Under the pieces are notes generated by a model. The model had not been told where the DNA came from, made no database searches, and saw nothing but the letters and a program-made list of their open reading frames with translations. A DNA stretch of 64,000 nucleotides from the NCBI GenBank assembly GCA_037893225.1, contig JAZGUH010000122.1:372001-436000 (forward strand). Direction: 5' to 3'. Origin of the DNA: Hippasteria phrygiana. Lineage: Eukaryota; Echinodermata; Asteroidea; Valvatida; Goniasteridae. A program made the translations under genes and the position numbers. Within the stretch, counting starts at the first letter, position 1, and each line of letters begins with the position of its first letter. Shown here one piece after another: positions 21,028 to 33,645 of this stretch.

Positions 21028-23760
21028 CTGTTTGACGAAATAATAAAAAATATCAACAAGAATTAATTTACATGAAATTTACACAGCGCCAAATTAAAGC
21101 AAAACGTAAAAAGCGTATGCCAAACGACCAAGGGCAGAACCATCAAATTAGGAACAAGATAAAATTAGTTGCATGTGTGATTTAAACATGAACATGTGGC
21201 AAAAAATTCAAGTTATACGGTATTGGTAAAAAAAAAAACACCCTCTAATAACCCTCTACTTTAGAACAAAACCCTTTTGACACATTTTCCTGAAGTAGTC
21301 AAATAAATAATAGCGCCCTCTGTCGACTAACAACAGTCAGGGTACCGTTGATTTGCGTAACGCGTACGTTTTATCGCACGACTTTTGTTTGAAATACATG
21401 TCGTCACCTCGTGGTGATCGTATTTGCACATGTTACCACATACATTTTTTTAATGACCTCACGTCAAGTGCCTGGTATTCTGTAGCTGGTAACTGGTATC
21501 TGGTAGTTCGCGCGGTAAACCGGTTTGTTTAAGGTACGCATGAAAATAGAGGGCGGGCTTCATGTTTTATGAAGGAAGTTTGTGATAGAAATACAGCGAG
21601 TTCCGATTGTTCACCTTCTCGGGGTCACTGACCCGTCGGTCATTCATGATTTATATCCACTTTGAACAGGCGCGCTTGTTTTGAAGTCCAAAGTAGTTAT
21701 GACTATATTCCCATCCAATCTCGATTTGTTCCTTCCGAACCAAAATTAAACGAGTTTCCCTAATGCGAGGCCCAGAGAGTGCGATTTGTTTAACTTCACC
21801 CTGGGGAATTTCAATGGCTAATAACCGATTCATCCTTGGGATTTTTAAGAGCCAACAACCAACATAAGCTCAGTAAGAGCTTCAAGGTACATACTTGCAT
21901 ACGGACACGTTGCAGTAAATTGTTGCTCCAGCTACGCTAACCACACTATTCTGGGGTGCTTTTTAAACCAGCTTTTCAATAATGAACATTAGGCCTATGT
22001 TATTATTCCTACGGTCTATACTTCATTACACTCGCTTCATCAAACAAAATCAAGTATCAACAGCGATCTAGATATTTAGCAAGATTAACCGCGCGCGATT
22101 CTGCATGTCCAATAAACATAACAGGAGTAGGCCCTATGCATTCTGGACTTCGATTGGTCAATGCTGTGGGTTGTAGTTTGTCTGTTTTTCGCTCCAGAGT
22201 TCAGAGATGTTTTTATTCTTCACTGAAGTATTAGCGTACTAACTCAATGAAACCCGTGTACCAAGAATGCCCGCTTCTGACCTCCCGAATCCCTCAAGTT
22301 TCGCCCGAGCTTCAGGACGAATTTCCAGGGTAGCAAATCAACGGACACCCGCCAAACGCAACAAACTCGGGGAAAAAAAACACGAAAACAAAAACCCACA
22401 AGTCCCATTAGTAGCTTGTCACTTGCAATAACCAGCGACAAGTGTATGACGAGGGGGACCATAGACGCTGTGTCGGGCCCAGGAAGGGTTATTGGGAAAA
22501 TGAAAATGAGGTCAACAATTAATTGAAAAATGGGCGAGACCGGGGGAAGTTTGAAGTACATGCGGATGGGTTTGGACGTCTATGTCATGTTGTAGGAAAT
22601 AATATGCGGTTTTGGGTACAGTCAAATGTCCGATTTGTTCATCAAAAGCAGTGTCTCGAGTGAACAGAACATTAATTTGTTTAGGCCGCTCCACAATATA
22701 TACAGTATAGACAGATTAATAAGCAGGGATCTGTAATTTCCCCCAGCTCTTGTTACAGCTTCAGAAATTCAAACGAATATCACCAAGACGAATGTTGAGG
22801 TGTAGGCTAGTCTTGGTTTGGGAAGGTTTACATGCTTTTACTCTACATTTTTCATTAGTTTCGTGGCTGTGGAGTCTGACTTTGTTTCATGATATGATAC
22901 ATATTGTTTGTTATTTTTAAAAGGCGGACCAAAGGTATATCCTGGTCAACGGGCCATCTCCCCAACTCACAAAAACAAATCAAATAGGCCCCAAAGTATT
23001 TTTTTATGTTGAATGTAAATTTGTTTTACGAAAACCTCGAAAATGTAAAGGAAAAAAATACCCCCCCCCTCCCCAAAAAAAGATCAAATTATTAAAACAA
23101 CATTGGAAAGAAAATATTAGCCTCCCAAGCCCTCTCTCAAACAAGAATTGTGTGAATTGTTCCCCCCTTCCCTTGCCTGCACAGGCACCAAGCTTTTGGA
23201 ATTTATCTCAGAGATGGAATTCTGGTTTCGGTAATTCCAGAACCCCATTGCTGTGTTTTGTCATTTCCCGTCACCTTGGCGTGAGGAGAGTCGTAAATTG
23301 TCGTCCCAAAGCGTTTACGGGCGATCATAAAAGCCAGTTGGTGTTCATAAATTTGATTGGAAAGTATCCCCATGGATTACCGGCTGAAAGCGACTGGAGA
23401 TGCTGTCTGTTTGATACGTTTGCAGACTGCTCGTTTAATTGTCGTAGCCTTGTTGCCATGTTGTGATTGGCTAGAAAAGATTATGTGTACTTCGCTATGG
23501 AGCTGGGTTCTCGGACTTTTTTCTTAAAAAAATCCTCCAAAAACCAAAAAGTCAGTTTGAAATCGAATTCGGTGCACGTGATCCAAAATCAAACGCGTCA
23601 CCACTAAGCTGGAACAAACCGTTTTATTCAACGCTAATACATTGGAGGAACGATATACATATACATGCATATTCACGAGCAATTTAACCAATCACAAGAT
23701 GGCAACAAGGCCCTTATTAGGCTAAGACTATTGGGCAGTGTTTCGAGTGACAATTACTGA
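21028..23760. other. Alx intron 3, left part
   Basis: Mostly unique-looking non-coding DNA; candidate place for cis-regulatory elements but none can be named. GCGCCCTCT at 21313. Confidence 0.5.
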
Positions 23761-24402
23761 ATTAGCCTGTCGTGGATCCAGAAAGTCTAAAGTTGAGGGC
23801 GTGCTTCGCGGAAAAATGTCAAAATGGCAGATTGGTGCAGACCACCAGTAAATTGGCCGAAAATTGCCTACGCGGGCCAAATCACGATTTGCGAGCCCTC
23901 AAATTCTCTGCTTTTAGAGCATTCTGTGTGAATTTCTGTGGGCCATGAACTTGAGGGTTTGCAAAAGAGAATGTTGAAAGCGGTGCTCATGACTGCGACA
24001 TTCGGATGAAATTGGGCCCTAAAAGTGCTCTATTTTGCATTTTCACGCTGGCGATGGGCTACGGGACTACTTTTAGGGGGATCATCTTTAGATAGAAATT
24101 TCTCCCAAAGGTCATTGGTTACTCCCCGTAACATTGAACAGAAACTGACAAATTATGAAATAAGCTCTAATTTGATGTGTGTCTCAAACACATTGAAGAG
24201 TCCTAAGTATTTTCCCTGGATTTTGGAAGTTAGTGTATTTATCATTGGGGTATATGGAAGCCGATTTACTGGTGATAGATTTACTGGTGCAACCATAGAA
24301 ATTAGCAGCTCGCTTCATTGTGCCAATCCACCATTTTGACATTTTGCCGCGAAGCACGCCGTAAATTTTAGATTTTCTGGATCCATGACAGAGGCTAATG
24401 GG
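23761..24402. mobile_element. 640 bp TIR element in Alx intron 3
   Basis: Left ATTAGCCTGTCGTGGATCC and right, inverted, ATTAGCCTCTGTCATGGATC; similarity extends about 75 bp (GGCGTGCTTCGCGG, AATGTCAAAATGG). The same left end, ATTAGCCTCTGTTATGGATC, appears at 18582. No coding potential seen. Confidence 0.7.
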
Positions 24403-24773
24403 TACAATTTGTCCCTGTATTATAGCGCCCTCTTTTGAACTAAATTTGCATTGGTGTCTTTGTTTTCCTCTCACTTTAATTTTGCTTGCTTGTGTGTGAA
24501 GTAAATCCGAAGCAGTTTTCTTAATGGTTTGTGACGTAAGGTATTTGCACAACATACAGTCAGCCTTCATTTTGACATTATTATTTGTTATTGACGGAAT
24601 CATCGTTTTGTTAGCGATATGGCCTTGGCGTACGTATGTAGAGGGCGCTGTGTACAGCCATTAACCTGTTCGCGCTGCATCGCAGCGCTAACGACGTCTT
24701 GGAACCAAGACTACGTTTTACACTGCACCCGTTGAACACTGTTCCTAATAATAAACAAAAGCTTCGTCAACAA

Positions 24774-24980
24774 ACCACAAGGGAAACTGACCAGGTAAAT
24801 TTGAACACATTTTCAAAGTGATCAAAGAAAACTGGCAGGAGCGGGATTTAAACCTGCGACATCCGGAAAACTGTACCGGCGCTCTACCAACTGAGCTATC
24901 TTGCCCTATGTCGGCGGTCTCCCAAATTGTCAGTGTCTTTGTTCGGTGGGCACTAGTCAGAAGTCATAAACCCATAATGT
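24774..24980 (-). repeat. tRNA-derived SINE, best copy
   Basis: On the minus strand GGCAAGATAGCTCAGTTGGT (A box), then CAGGTTTAAATCCCGCTCCT (B box), then a body ending TTTCCCTTGTGGTTTGTTGA. A tRNA cloverleaf is partly possible but has stem mismatches, so it is a SINE, not a tRNA gene. The upstream piece (24905-24980) is shared with 26235 and 31080. Confidence 0.75.
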
Positions 24981-25064
24981 CGTATAGCCAGGGATCACGC
25001 CCAATTTTACGAGACAACCCGGGGATCACTCAATGAGGATACGACTTGTTAACTTATAATTCGT

Positions 25065-25165
25065 CAAACAATCCACAAGGGAATTTTGGGAAACAATCCA
25101 CAAGGGAATTTTGGGAAACTGACTAGGTAAATTTGAATACATTTTCAAAGTGAACAAAGAAAACT
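25065..25165 (-). repeat. SINE tail with internal duplication
   Basis: CAATCCACAAGGGAATTTTG is repeated twice, followed by the shared body and GAAAACTGGCC; the tRNA head is missing. Confidence 0.55.
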
Positions 25166-26037
25166 GGCCAAATAAAAGCTGTCCAACATAATCTGGGAAA
25201 GAGGTTATCAACACGTCATGGCGCAGATAGTTTCGCTTTTCGTATTGGGAGCTTCCACACGCAGAGATATAATCTTTAAAATTTGAACTTTAAAACATTC
25301 GTGCAATGTTGTTTCCTACGCTTTCAACGGCTCCACCGCTCCTTTCACAAAGGGCCGATCCGTTTATTGAATTCCCGCGAGACGTCAAACCCATTCGAAA
25401 CGGCATTTGGAAATTCACAGTGTCATTCGGCACTAAATCGTTTTCAAATCCCGCGAGCTCAATAAAGCGAGTGTATAAAATAGAGTTCTGGAATCTCTGT
25501 TGCTGTCAACGGTGGCGGCAATGGCGGCCAGACATCAAGGGGAGGATAAATCAGTTGAGCCTGGAAAACGCGCCCACTTTTTTTGGCGGGAATCTAAGGA
25601 TCGGATGTCGTCTGCTCGGGCAGTTTAATTATAATCCCGACCTTCACGTGTAAGCCTCGGGCTTGAGTTCGCGGTTTAAAGGGTCTGGTTATTTCGAGTT
25701 AAGAAGTGCATGTACTACATTATACTATAAAATGGAAACCATTAAAAAATCGTTGGCCTTATCGTTTTCTAAAATCACATCGATCGAAATGCAAACATGT
25801 ACTCTAAAACTCTACAAGAAGTCTTACTTTCGTGAGATTGTTGCGCCCTCTACTAAACAAAGGTTTTAACTCTCAATTTTCACTGTTGCCTTTTCTTCAA
25901 GATAGACGAGCATAACGTGGCTACTTTACTGTACAAATGTCAAAGCTTGGCTGAAATTGGATTACTTGCTATATCCAGCCACCGATTTGGCTCCAAACAA
26001 GGGATATTTTCATGCAGAAACTTGCCAGAAGTATAAC

Positions 26038-26295
26038 TGAATTTTCAAAGTGAATAAAGAAAACTGGAAGGAGCGGGATTTGCCTTGGTGTGCGTGTGAA
26101 GAGGGCGCTGTACAGCCATTAACATGTTCGCTCTACAGTGACCGCGCGATAAGGACGTCTTGGAACCAAGACTAGATTTGAACCTGCGACTTCCGGAATA
26201 CCGTACGGACGCTCTGTCAACTGAGCCATCTTGCCCTATGTCGGCGGTCTCCCAAAATTGCCAGCGCCTTTGTTCGGGGGCACTCGTAGTCAGAA
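26038..26295 (-). repeat. tRNA-derived SINE interrupted by another repeat
   Basis: SINE body 26038-26083 and head 26170-26295 are separated by ~88 bp resembling 24622-24718 (GAGGGCGCTGTACAGCCATT, GACGTCTTGGAACCAAGACT). Confidence 0.6.
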
Positions 26296-27385
26296 GTCAA
26301 AAAGTATAACTGATGTAAAAACAAAAATTCGAAATGAAAGGGTTCTAAACTTATTGGGGCAGAAGTTCCATGGCGCATTATAAAGTCCTTGACAGACAGA
26401 CCAAGAATCATCACAATGAACAGTTTAACGTCGTGTCAGGGTCAATTTTTGACAGATGAGGGGTGTCGCTTTGTTGACACAATGTGACGTAACACTAAGC
26501 ATCATCGGATATTAGCACTATGGACGTGTAACGCTTAGTGAATATTATTTACTTGTCAATAAACAAAGAGTACCGGTAGTCAGGCTAAAGGTGATTGACA
26601 GCTGGCATCCCACACCACTTGCATATAGTCTGGGCTGATCCCTACATCCGGTAGTGCTTGGTTTGGTCAAGACATTCAACACCTTCCCCTCGGCCATTTG
26701 TCACCGCTATCTACAAGATCTAACCACAGTGCAGTGGCAATGAGTCAGTCCATTGCTTGCTTGAAACAACGACCTTGCTGAAGTTTCTGGAAACTGGTAT
26801 TTGTCGAGTATACCTACATATACAAAATTGCGTGTGTGTGACTCGGCAACAGACGGACACATTCCAAGTATATTTGGCTCAATGACACATAAAACGTTTA
26901 CAACTCCACGCACAGTTCTGAGGACGGACAGAGCACGCTGTCCGAAACGTCGAGATCCATTCTCACCCCGGTTCCTTTCGGAACCACACATCTTCCCAGA
27001 AGAGATTATTTTCACATGGTGTCACCCGCAATCTCTCATTTACTTTCTCATCGTTTCCACCATGCAAAGCTTCAAATCGTATTTGTTGTTCTGGAGTCAA
27101 ATAAATACGGAATTAGTGCGTCTGCATGCTCATTCAATATTTTTTTTATGCGTTTACGGTGAGATAAATATAAAAATGCAGGCTGGGCTTTCTAGCTGGC
27201 AAATAGATGGAGCAGTGCGAAATAAGTAATTTAATGTGGTTAACTAAAAACACGAGTGTGGGTCACTAAAAATAAGCAAATATCTTATCGATTTGACAAT
27301 AGACATAGAGCAAGGAACTCGCTCTGGGTAATCGAAAATACTGCAAAATTTTGATAATTCATTATCCTTTGGATTTCGTGTTCTC
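26296..27385. other. Alx intron 3, middle
   Basis: An open frame on the minus strand at 26707-27015 includes text like CGTTTCGGACAGCGTGCTCT, reminiscent of retroelement-associated repeats, but no domain is recognised. Confidence 0.4.
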
Positions 27386-27552
27386 CAGTGGTGTAATCTA
27401 TGGAAGGGCGATGTGGCCCTACCCCTGGGGATTGAAGTTGGGCACACATAAAATTAAAGCTGTTGTATGTTTTCTCCCTGCCGTGCTCTGTAGAAAAAAA
27501 ATGGCGCACCCCGGTTTCCCCCTGCAAAATTACCCATAGTTACGTCACTGAT
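27386..27552. mobile_element. CAGTGGTGTAA-ended MITE
   Basis: Left CAGTGGTGTAATC and right GTTACGTCACTG are inverted ends of the same hAT-like family as 61173. A clear target duplication was not found. Confidence 0.45.
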
Positions 27553-27974
27553 GCCGTCATCAGCTACTAGCATGCACGTCTGCAAAGCATGCTCGATATT
27601 TACAAGGTGTACCTTTAAACACAGTAACCGCGCAATCGCTTCTGTAAAGCCCATACTGTTACTTTTGAGGACAAATCTCTGCTGATTATGATTCGCTCGG
27701 GGGCTAGAAAAAGAGGCCCTCTCCGCTGGCCGACGTCCCACCGCGTCCCTTGTTTTCGTTCCGCCGGGAATTAATGAAAAAATCCCGCCGAGGATTGACT
27801 GTTCACTGGGGCGTGGGTAAAGCATTCCGGAAAGAAAAATCTTGCTGTGGTTTTTTGTTTTCGCCTCCGTTCCTCGAGGTTGACTTTTCACACTTTTTTT
27901 CTTGTGGTGTTTGTAAGTGTTCGTGGGAATTAGAACCAGAGGCAAGGTCAGACAAGATTTGACCTGTGCTTCTA

Positions 27975-28362
27975 TTCTGACATATATACATTTGCAAACA
28001 TCAAAAAACAAAAACTAGTAAATAGCAATCTCAAGCATCCTGTGAAATCACGACACCTGGTGTGCTGCTGTTTTCAAGAACATATATATCATTTTCCAAC
28101 GATTGTCGGCCGACAATCGTTGGAAATAGTCTCGTTCCCCGACCTGATAATTCCCTGGCTCTATAAAATGCTCCGTTTTGTCTAAAGTATGGTCAGGGAA
28201 CCAGACTACTCAAACAAATTCGTTTTCTCCGTTTCCCCAGCATCTATGCACACAAAACTTTAAACTGGTGGCACGCTATAAAATACTAACCCCGAATCCA
28301 TTTATTTCAAAAAATTACAGCAAAAGCAAATGATGTACATATATGTATACTACCTTTAAAGA
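27975..28362 (-). mobile_element. TTAA-type hairpin MITE, copy 2
   Basis: Inverted copy of the element at 16866, ending CTACCTTTAAAG on the right. Contains a 34 bp perfect palindrome at 28093-28126 around GTCGGCCGAC. Confidence 0.75.
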
Positions 28363-30044
28363 GGCAACGAAACAAAGAACTTTGTGGTTGACATGGTAAT
28401 AGGTTCTACCCAGTTGCGGTGAAAGATGGTCGTTCAATTGTTCCGCTTCTTGGAATTTTTCTATTGTAAATTCTCAGTATTAGCAACGAAGTCATGGTTC
28501 AAAAGTCCTTCCTCGTATAATTATTTGGATTTGATTTGCAGATTTGGGTTAATTAGAATTTGCTGTCATGACTACGGTGCGTGTAAGCATTATGTAAATG
28601 CATGAATACTGAAAAAAATATCAAGACGCAATACAAATGTGCCAGTCTTACAAGGGACCAGTCGGAAGTCGCATTCCTCCGTTTTGAGCTAATACAGGCA
28701 AAAATCCTTTGCGGGTCGAAATTTTCGATTTTCGTTTTATTGCTTAAAATGCTAGTTTATGTAAAATAACATCATACTGTGTTTTCGTTTTTTAAATTTT
28801 AGTACAATAAAATGTTTAAAAACGAGATTTTTAGTAAGGTAACTCACTGATAATCACCGGAATTTGGGTTTAGTTTTCCTCATAAGATTCGTTATTTTTC
28901 GATTCGTGTACATCGCCATTTTGAATGCAATCACAAACTTGGTACTGGGGTATCAATTTATAACTTGTGATCTAAACTCTTCATTGAATGGCCGATCTGA
29001 CCGATATTTCCACAAATAAACCAATGAGAGACACTTTTATAGGAGATACCAAGGCTACCCCCTTATCGTGAGCCGTTCAGCGGTGCGGAAATAAAGGACA
29101 AACTTTATCGCTTGATTTCTACAATAGTGCTCGATCATCTAATAGAACTAAATTGATCATAACTTTGTTTTATACTGCTCCGATTTTAATCATTCCTCCA
29201 TCTTTTTAAAGCTTATGAAGTGTTCTTTCCAAATCTAAAATTTAATTTATTTGCGATTGAGAGCGCCACATATAATCACTGATTGACCTACAACATTCTT
29301 CTCGATTCATTTCGTCATGTACTCATGTAATTATATTTGGCCTATTTCTTCAAATTTCAGCAAAAAGACAGAATTCTTGAAATTCACAACATGATCTGAC
29401 ATTGAACCTTGGTTCAACTTCAACTGCAGAGACACACACAGCCAAGCACCAGAGAACAGTGGTTTGTGTGAATATGCGAATTATGCGGTATACCGAAATG
29501 TTTACGGTAAAATATGAAATAAACATCTGCTCCTCGGGGCACTTTTTTCCGGCAACAAACGTTGAGGCGGAAAATTGGGGCTATGACGGGGCCCCGAGGG
29601 GGCGGACCCCGGGCGCATGAACGGGGTAGTAGGAGGGCCGTCGGGGAGGGACCGACACCAGATTGTCTGAAATGGGGTCGCGGGGTTTAAACGGTTGTCA
29701 TTAATAAACGGGGGAAATTGGGGCACTACGGCTAGGCCAGGAGTAACATGATCTTACTAAAGTAGCTCCGGTGCACCACAAATGTCATCATGACAACAGT
29801 GAACACGGTAGATTGTTTTGCCTGACATTTCTTGTGGTAGACAACAGAAAGCACTAATATTACCAACATGTATTTTTTACGAAGCAAAGTAGCAAACTTT
29901 CCACGCTCGTAAAAAAAAAAATGGCGCATTGATTTCAAACTTCTGTGAATTTGATGAGCCGGGGTACAAGTTTTGTCTCGTTCTGAATCTGCATAACAGA
30001 GATGTATTTATTATTTATCATTCGCACAATTCTCCATCGGGTTA
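28363..30044. other. Alx intron 3, right part
   Basis: AT-rich, with a GC-rich patch at 29565-29690 (GGGGCCCCGAGGGGGCGG). No gene seen. Confidence 0.5.
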
Positions 30045-30122
30045 GTGCACCTGGTGGGAATCGAACCGGAGCCACCAAATGTGAAAGGCAAGAGAAGAAC
30101 CACTACACTAACCTGACCACCA
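30045..30122 (-). repeat. tRNA-like SINE, fourth family, copy 2
   Basis: On the minus strand GTTAGTGTAGTGGTTCTTCT and CTCCGGTTCGATTCCCACC. Confidence 0.6.
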
Positions 30123-30210
30123 ATATCTACTGCCTTGACTTTGCCTTTGTCAAACACGTTCTATATTATGCCATATAAGTATCAGACGAATATACCGAAT
30201 ATTCAAATTT

Positions 30211-30316
30211 TCGAATATTCGATCGTCAACCGAATATTCGATCGTCAACCGAATATTCGATCGTCAACCGAATATTCGATCGTCAACCGAATATTCGATC
30301 GTCAACCGAATATTCG
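30211..30316. repeat. 19 bp minisatellite
   Basis: Six perfect units of AATATTCGATCGTCAACCG. Flanking DNA (30190 and 30686-30715) also carries TCGAATATTCG, suggesting the repeat grew within a TIR element. Confidence 0.9.
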
Positions 30317-30520
30317 AGTGCCTTTTTGCCGGTTCGAATATTCGAAGAAAATAAATACATATGCACGTACAGATATGACTCTGGTGCTCTCTTTATAATA
30401 GAAAAGTTACGCCGCTTAGCAGTGTCAAATGCCGCATTTTTGTCGACGGTAACTTTTTGGTGCATGGACGGAGGTTTATTGTTCACGTCCGTAAAACCCT
30501 TGACATTTATGAAATAATTA

Positions 30521-30985
<465 letters not shown>

Positions 30986-31059
30986 TTATGTTTAAAAATA
31001 TCCTTAAAATGATTTTGTGAGAGTATTCGGTTCTTTTCTCTTCATTTTTTGTTGCTCTA

Positions 31060-31255
31060 TCAACTGAGCTATCGTGCCCTATGTTGGCGGTTTCACAAAT
31101 TGTCAGTGTCTTTGTTCGGTGAACGCTATAGTCAGAAGTTTAATTACACTCGGTAAAGTATTCCGAGGTCGCAGGTTCAAACCCTGCTCCTGTCAGTTTT
31201 TTGTTCACTTTTAAAATTCATTCACAATTACCTATAGTCTGTTTTCCTTGTGGTT
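31060..31255 (+). repeat. tRNA-derived SINE, rearranged
   Basis: TATCAACTGAGCTATCGTGC (inverted A box part) and, in the other orientation, GTTCAAACCCTGCTCCTGTC with the usual tail. Located in Alx intron 2, 80-270 bp upstream of exon 3. Confidence 0.55.
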
Positions 31256-31633
31256 TATTTGCCGATAACATTATTATTTCTTTATACATGTAATTTGAGC
31301 GTTTGAGGTAAGAACACGTTTATATTTAACTGTCGGTTTTCATAAATACTTTTCTATTGTTAGGTTACTCGTGGTTTTGCATGCATGTCTTATTTGGTGC
31401 CAAATTTGAGGCTACATTGCCTGATATCGATTTTTAGCCAAGACTTTTCATTTTTACGGAAAAGTATAGCTACATTTTGATCTTATATCTTTAAAAACGA
31501 AAAATGAAAATCAACACTTAATTATGAACGTGTTTAAGGTAACATATTGAAACTTTTCCAGTCATGAAAGTCTGAATATCTGACGATGAGAACCAAAAGT
31601 CGATTATGTTTATAAACAGATGCAAATACGCAC

Positions 31634-31882
31634 CTAATTTATTAGACGAGCCTGAGTCCGAGTCGTTGCTATGGTTATCTTTCCCGCCTTTTTCTTTCAC
31701 GTCCTTGTCGTCTGCTGCTGCAGTGGGAGGCATCTTCTCTGACTTGATGAGTCTCGGCGGGGCGGCCGTGGTTAACAGACCGGGACTGCGCTGCGTCGGG
31801 GCCGGCGGGGTCGATCGCTCGATGTCCGCTCGGCAGTATGTCCGACGCTCGCAATCACCGTTGTTGATGGGCGAAACTGAAT
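31634..31882 (-). CDS. Alx: Alx homeobox gene, coding exon 2
   Basis: Second coding exon, residues 151-233. Acceptor TGTGCAG|ATTCAG and donor AATTAG|GTGCGT are good, and the phase-1 join to exon 1 rebuilds an Asp codon. The peptide is low in hydrophobics and probably disordered: a Pro/Thr-rich part (TPPAPTQRSPGLLTTAAPP), then IKSEKMP, a Lys/Asp-rich segment and a Ser/Asp tail (NDSDSGSSNK) just before the homeodomain. It contains no recognised domain; linkers like this precede the homeodomain in Alx proteins. The sequence IKSE resembles a sumoylation consensus (hydrophobic-K-x-E), which is inference only. Confidence 0.88.
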
Positions 31883-32586
31883 CTGCACATGAATATAGAC
31901 ACAACGGAGAAAATAAATAATAATGTAAATTGCTAATGACACGAACGAAACAATAAACTGTGGCACATTACTTGCCAACCGGAGTGACTTGAATAGTGTA
32001 CAAAGTGGTGTATTTTGGCTCGGGAATTTGGGCCAAAATAATTGGAAGTGTTTCTTAAAAGGAGCCCTACTTTTCGCCCGTTTTTCTTTGTTAAACGGCG
32101 TGGGGATTTGGTACGCGTTGTGAAGTGGTAGCTACGATAATATCCTACGAAAACAAATATTTATATCAAATGCGCGAGGCCGAGTCTTGTCTCAAACAAA
32201 GAATGACAATTAAAATGGCAAAAAGTTTCCTGGAGAAGGGAATGTGTGCCCCCCCCCCCCCCCCCCCGCCACAGGGTGGTTACGCCTCTGCTTATACAGA
32301 TGTATAAAACACATCGTATACCTATCGCTGCAAAAATACGTCGACATTTTTAAACTAAACACACGTTCTAATTAACATTGAAGTAAATTGCAACTGGCAC
32401 CAAGGCCGTAACTTGTAAATTGCAGCGCATGTACAAGTTTGTACATCTAAAAAAAATGACATGAATAACAGTGTGAAGGTGGAATTTGGGTCGGGGACGA
32501 TGTAGATTAGAAGTGAGATTGTTTTTCTTGAATGAGATAGTCTCCACGCATCCCTGATTACTGCAACGCAACCACGCAATGTTTTG

Positions 32587-33010
32587 TGTGAGTTTGTATA
32601 TGCCGGCAATCGTGGACCTAGGACAAAATAATTCGGGCGTAGACAAAGGGGTCCACGTTTGACCGAACGTCCACGATTGAAAATCGTGTACAAAACCAAT
32701 GGGAGGTCTTCCGAAAAAGTTAGAGTATAAACAAAAGAGGAACAATGGGAGGTCCACGATTGCACCCGTATACATGACTGGGTGTGTATGTGTGTGTGTG
32801 AGTTTGTATATGCCGGCAATCGTGGACCTAGGACAAAAGAATTCGGGCGTAGACAAAGGGGTCCACGTTTGACCTAACGTCCACGATTGAAAATCGTGTA
32901 CAAAACCAATGGGAGGCCTTCCGAAAAAGTTAGAGTATAAACAAAAGAGGAACAATGGGAGGTCCACGATTGCACCCGTTTACATGACTGTGTGTATGTG
33001 TGTGTGTGTG
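32587..33010. repeat. Two tandem 210 bp copies
   Basis: The unit starts at 32591 and repeats from 32801 with very few differences, starting AGTTTGTATATGCCGGCAAT and ending in a (TG)n run. Parallel open frames on the minus strand are just the duplicated sequence. Confidence 0.9.
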
Positions 33011-33394
33011 TCACAATCCAACTCAGTCAAGCGTGTATACGCGGATGTTCCTAATATCGCCCGAGTTGTGAAGACATTAGCCCTCACAAAATGTTAGCGT
33101 GGTTTCTGAGTGCTGGTTATCCTCCAAATGCCAAAGTCAGTTATGGATAAGCGCAGGCGTACAGTCGGAGGCGTTAATTTAATATGGCAATTGACATTAC
33201 ACATTATGGCCATGAGAACAGAGCGTGCGAGTCTCACGATTTTACGATCGCTTCTTATCACTGTTTATGTGAACATCGAAACACTGACTCGTCTGCCTAC
33301 GCAGTCGTTACTCTATCTGGCGTTACTCCATCGGTCAACAGTTTGCAATATTTTCAAAATGTTGTCAATTGAAAAACGCCATTTTTCAGTATAA

Positions 33395-33645
33395 AATATA
33401 CATTTGCAAACATCGAAAAACAAAACTAATGAATTATTATGAATTACCTTACTTGACTGTAATAGTCTCAAGCATACTGTGAAATCATGGTGTGCTGTCA
33501 TTTTGGAGAAGAGTGGAATTTTTGTATCAATTTTCAGCGATGGTCGGCCGACCATCGTTGGAAAAAAACGGACGTTTTTTTCAAATACTGCCCCAGTTTA
33601 CCGACTTTAGTTAGTCTACATTTTGTTTGGCAATAATAGTGATTA
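33395..33645 (-). mobile_element. TTAA-type hairpin MITE, variant
   Basis: Contains ATACATTTGCAAACATCG, TAGTCTCAAGCATACTGTG, palindrome around GGTCGGCCGACC (33541-33552), then TTAGTTAGTCTACATTTTGT shared with 51436. Confidence 0.6.

Noticed and set aside
24860..24915. tRNA-like sequence with A and B boxes
   Set aside because: Stem mismatches, no clean anticodon arm, and a shared non-tRNA body repeated elsewhere show it is a SINE head.
27454..28011. 185-codon minus-strand ORF
   Set aside because: It starts inside a hairpin MITE and crosses a second element; no domain is visible.
32368..32967. 199-codon minus-strand ORF
   Set aside because: Half of it is the 210 bp tandem duplication repeated; no recognised domain.
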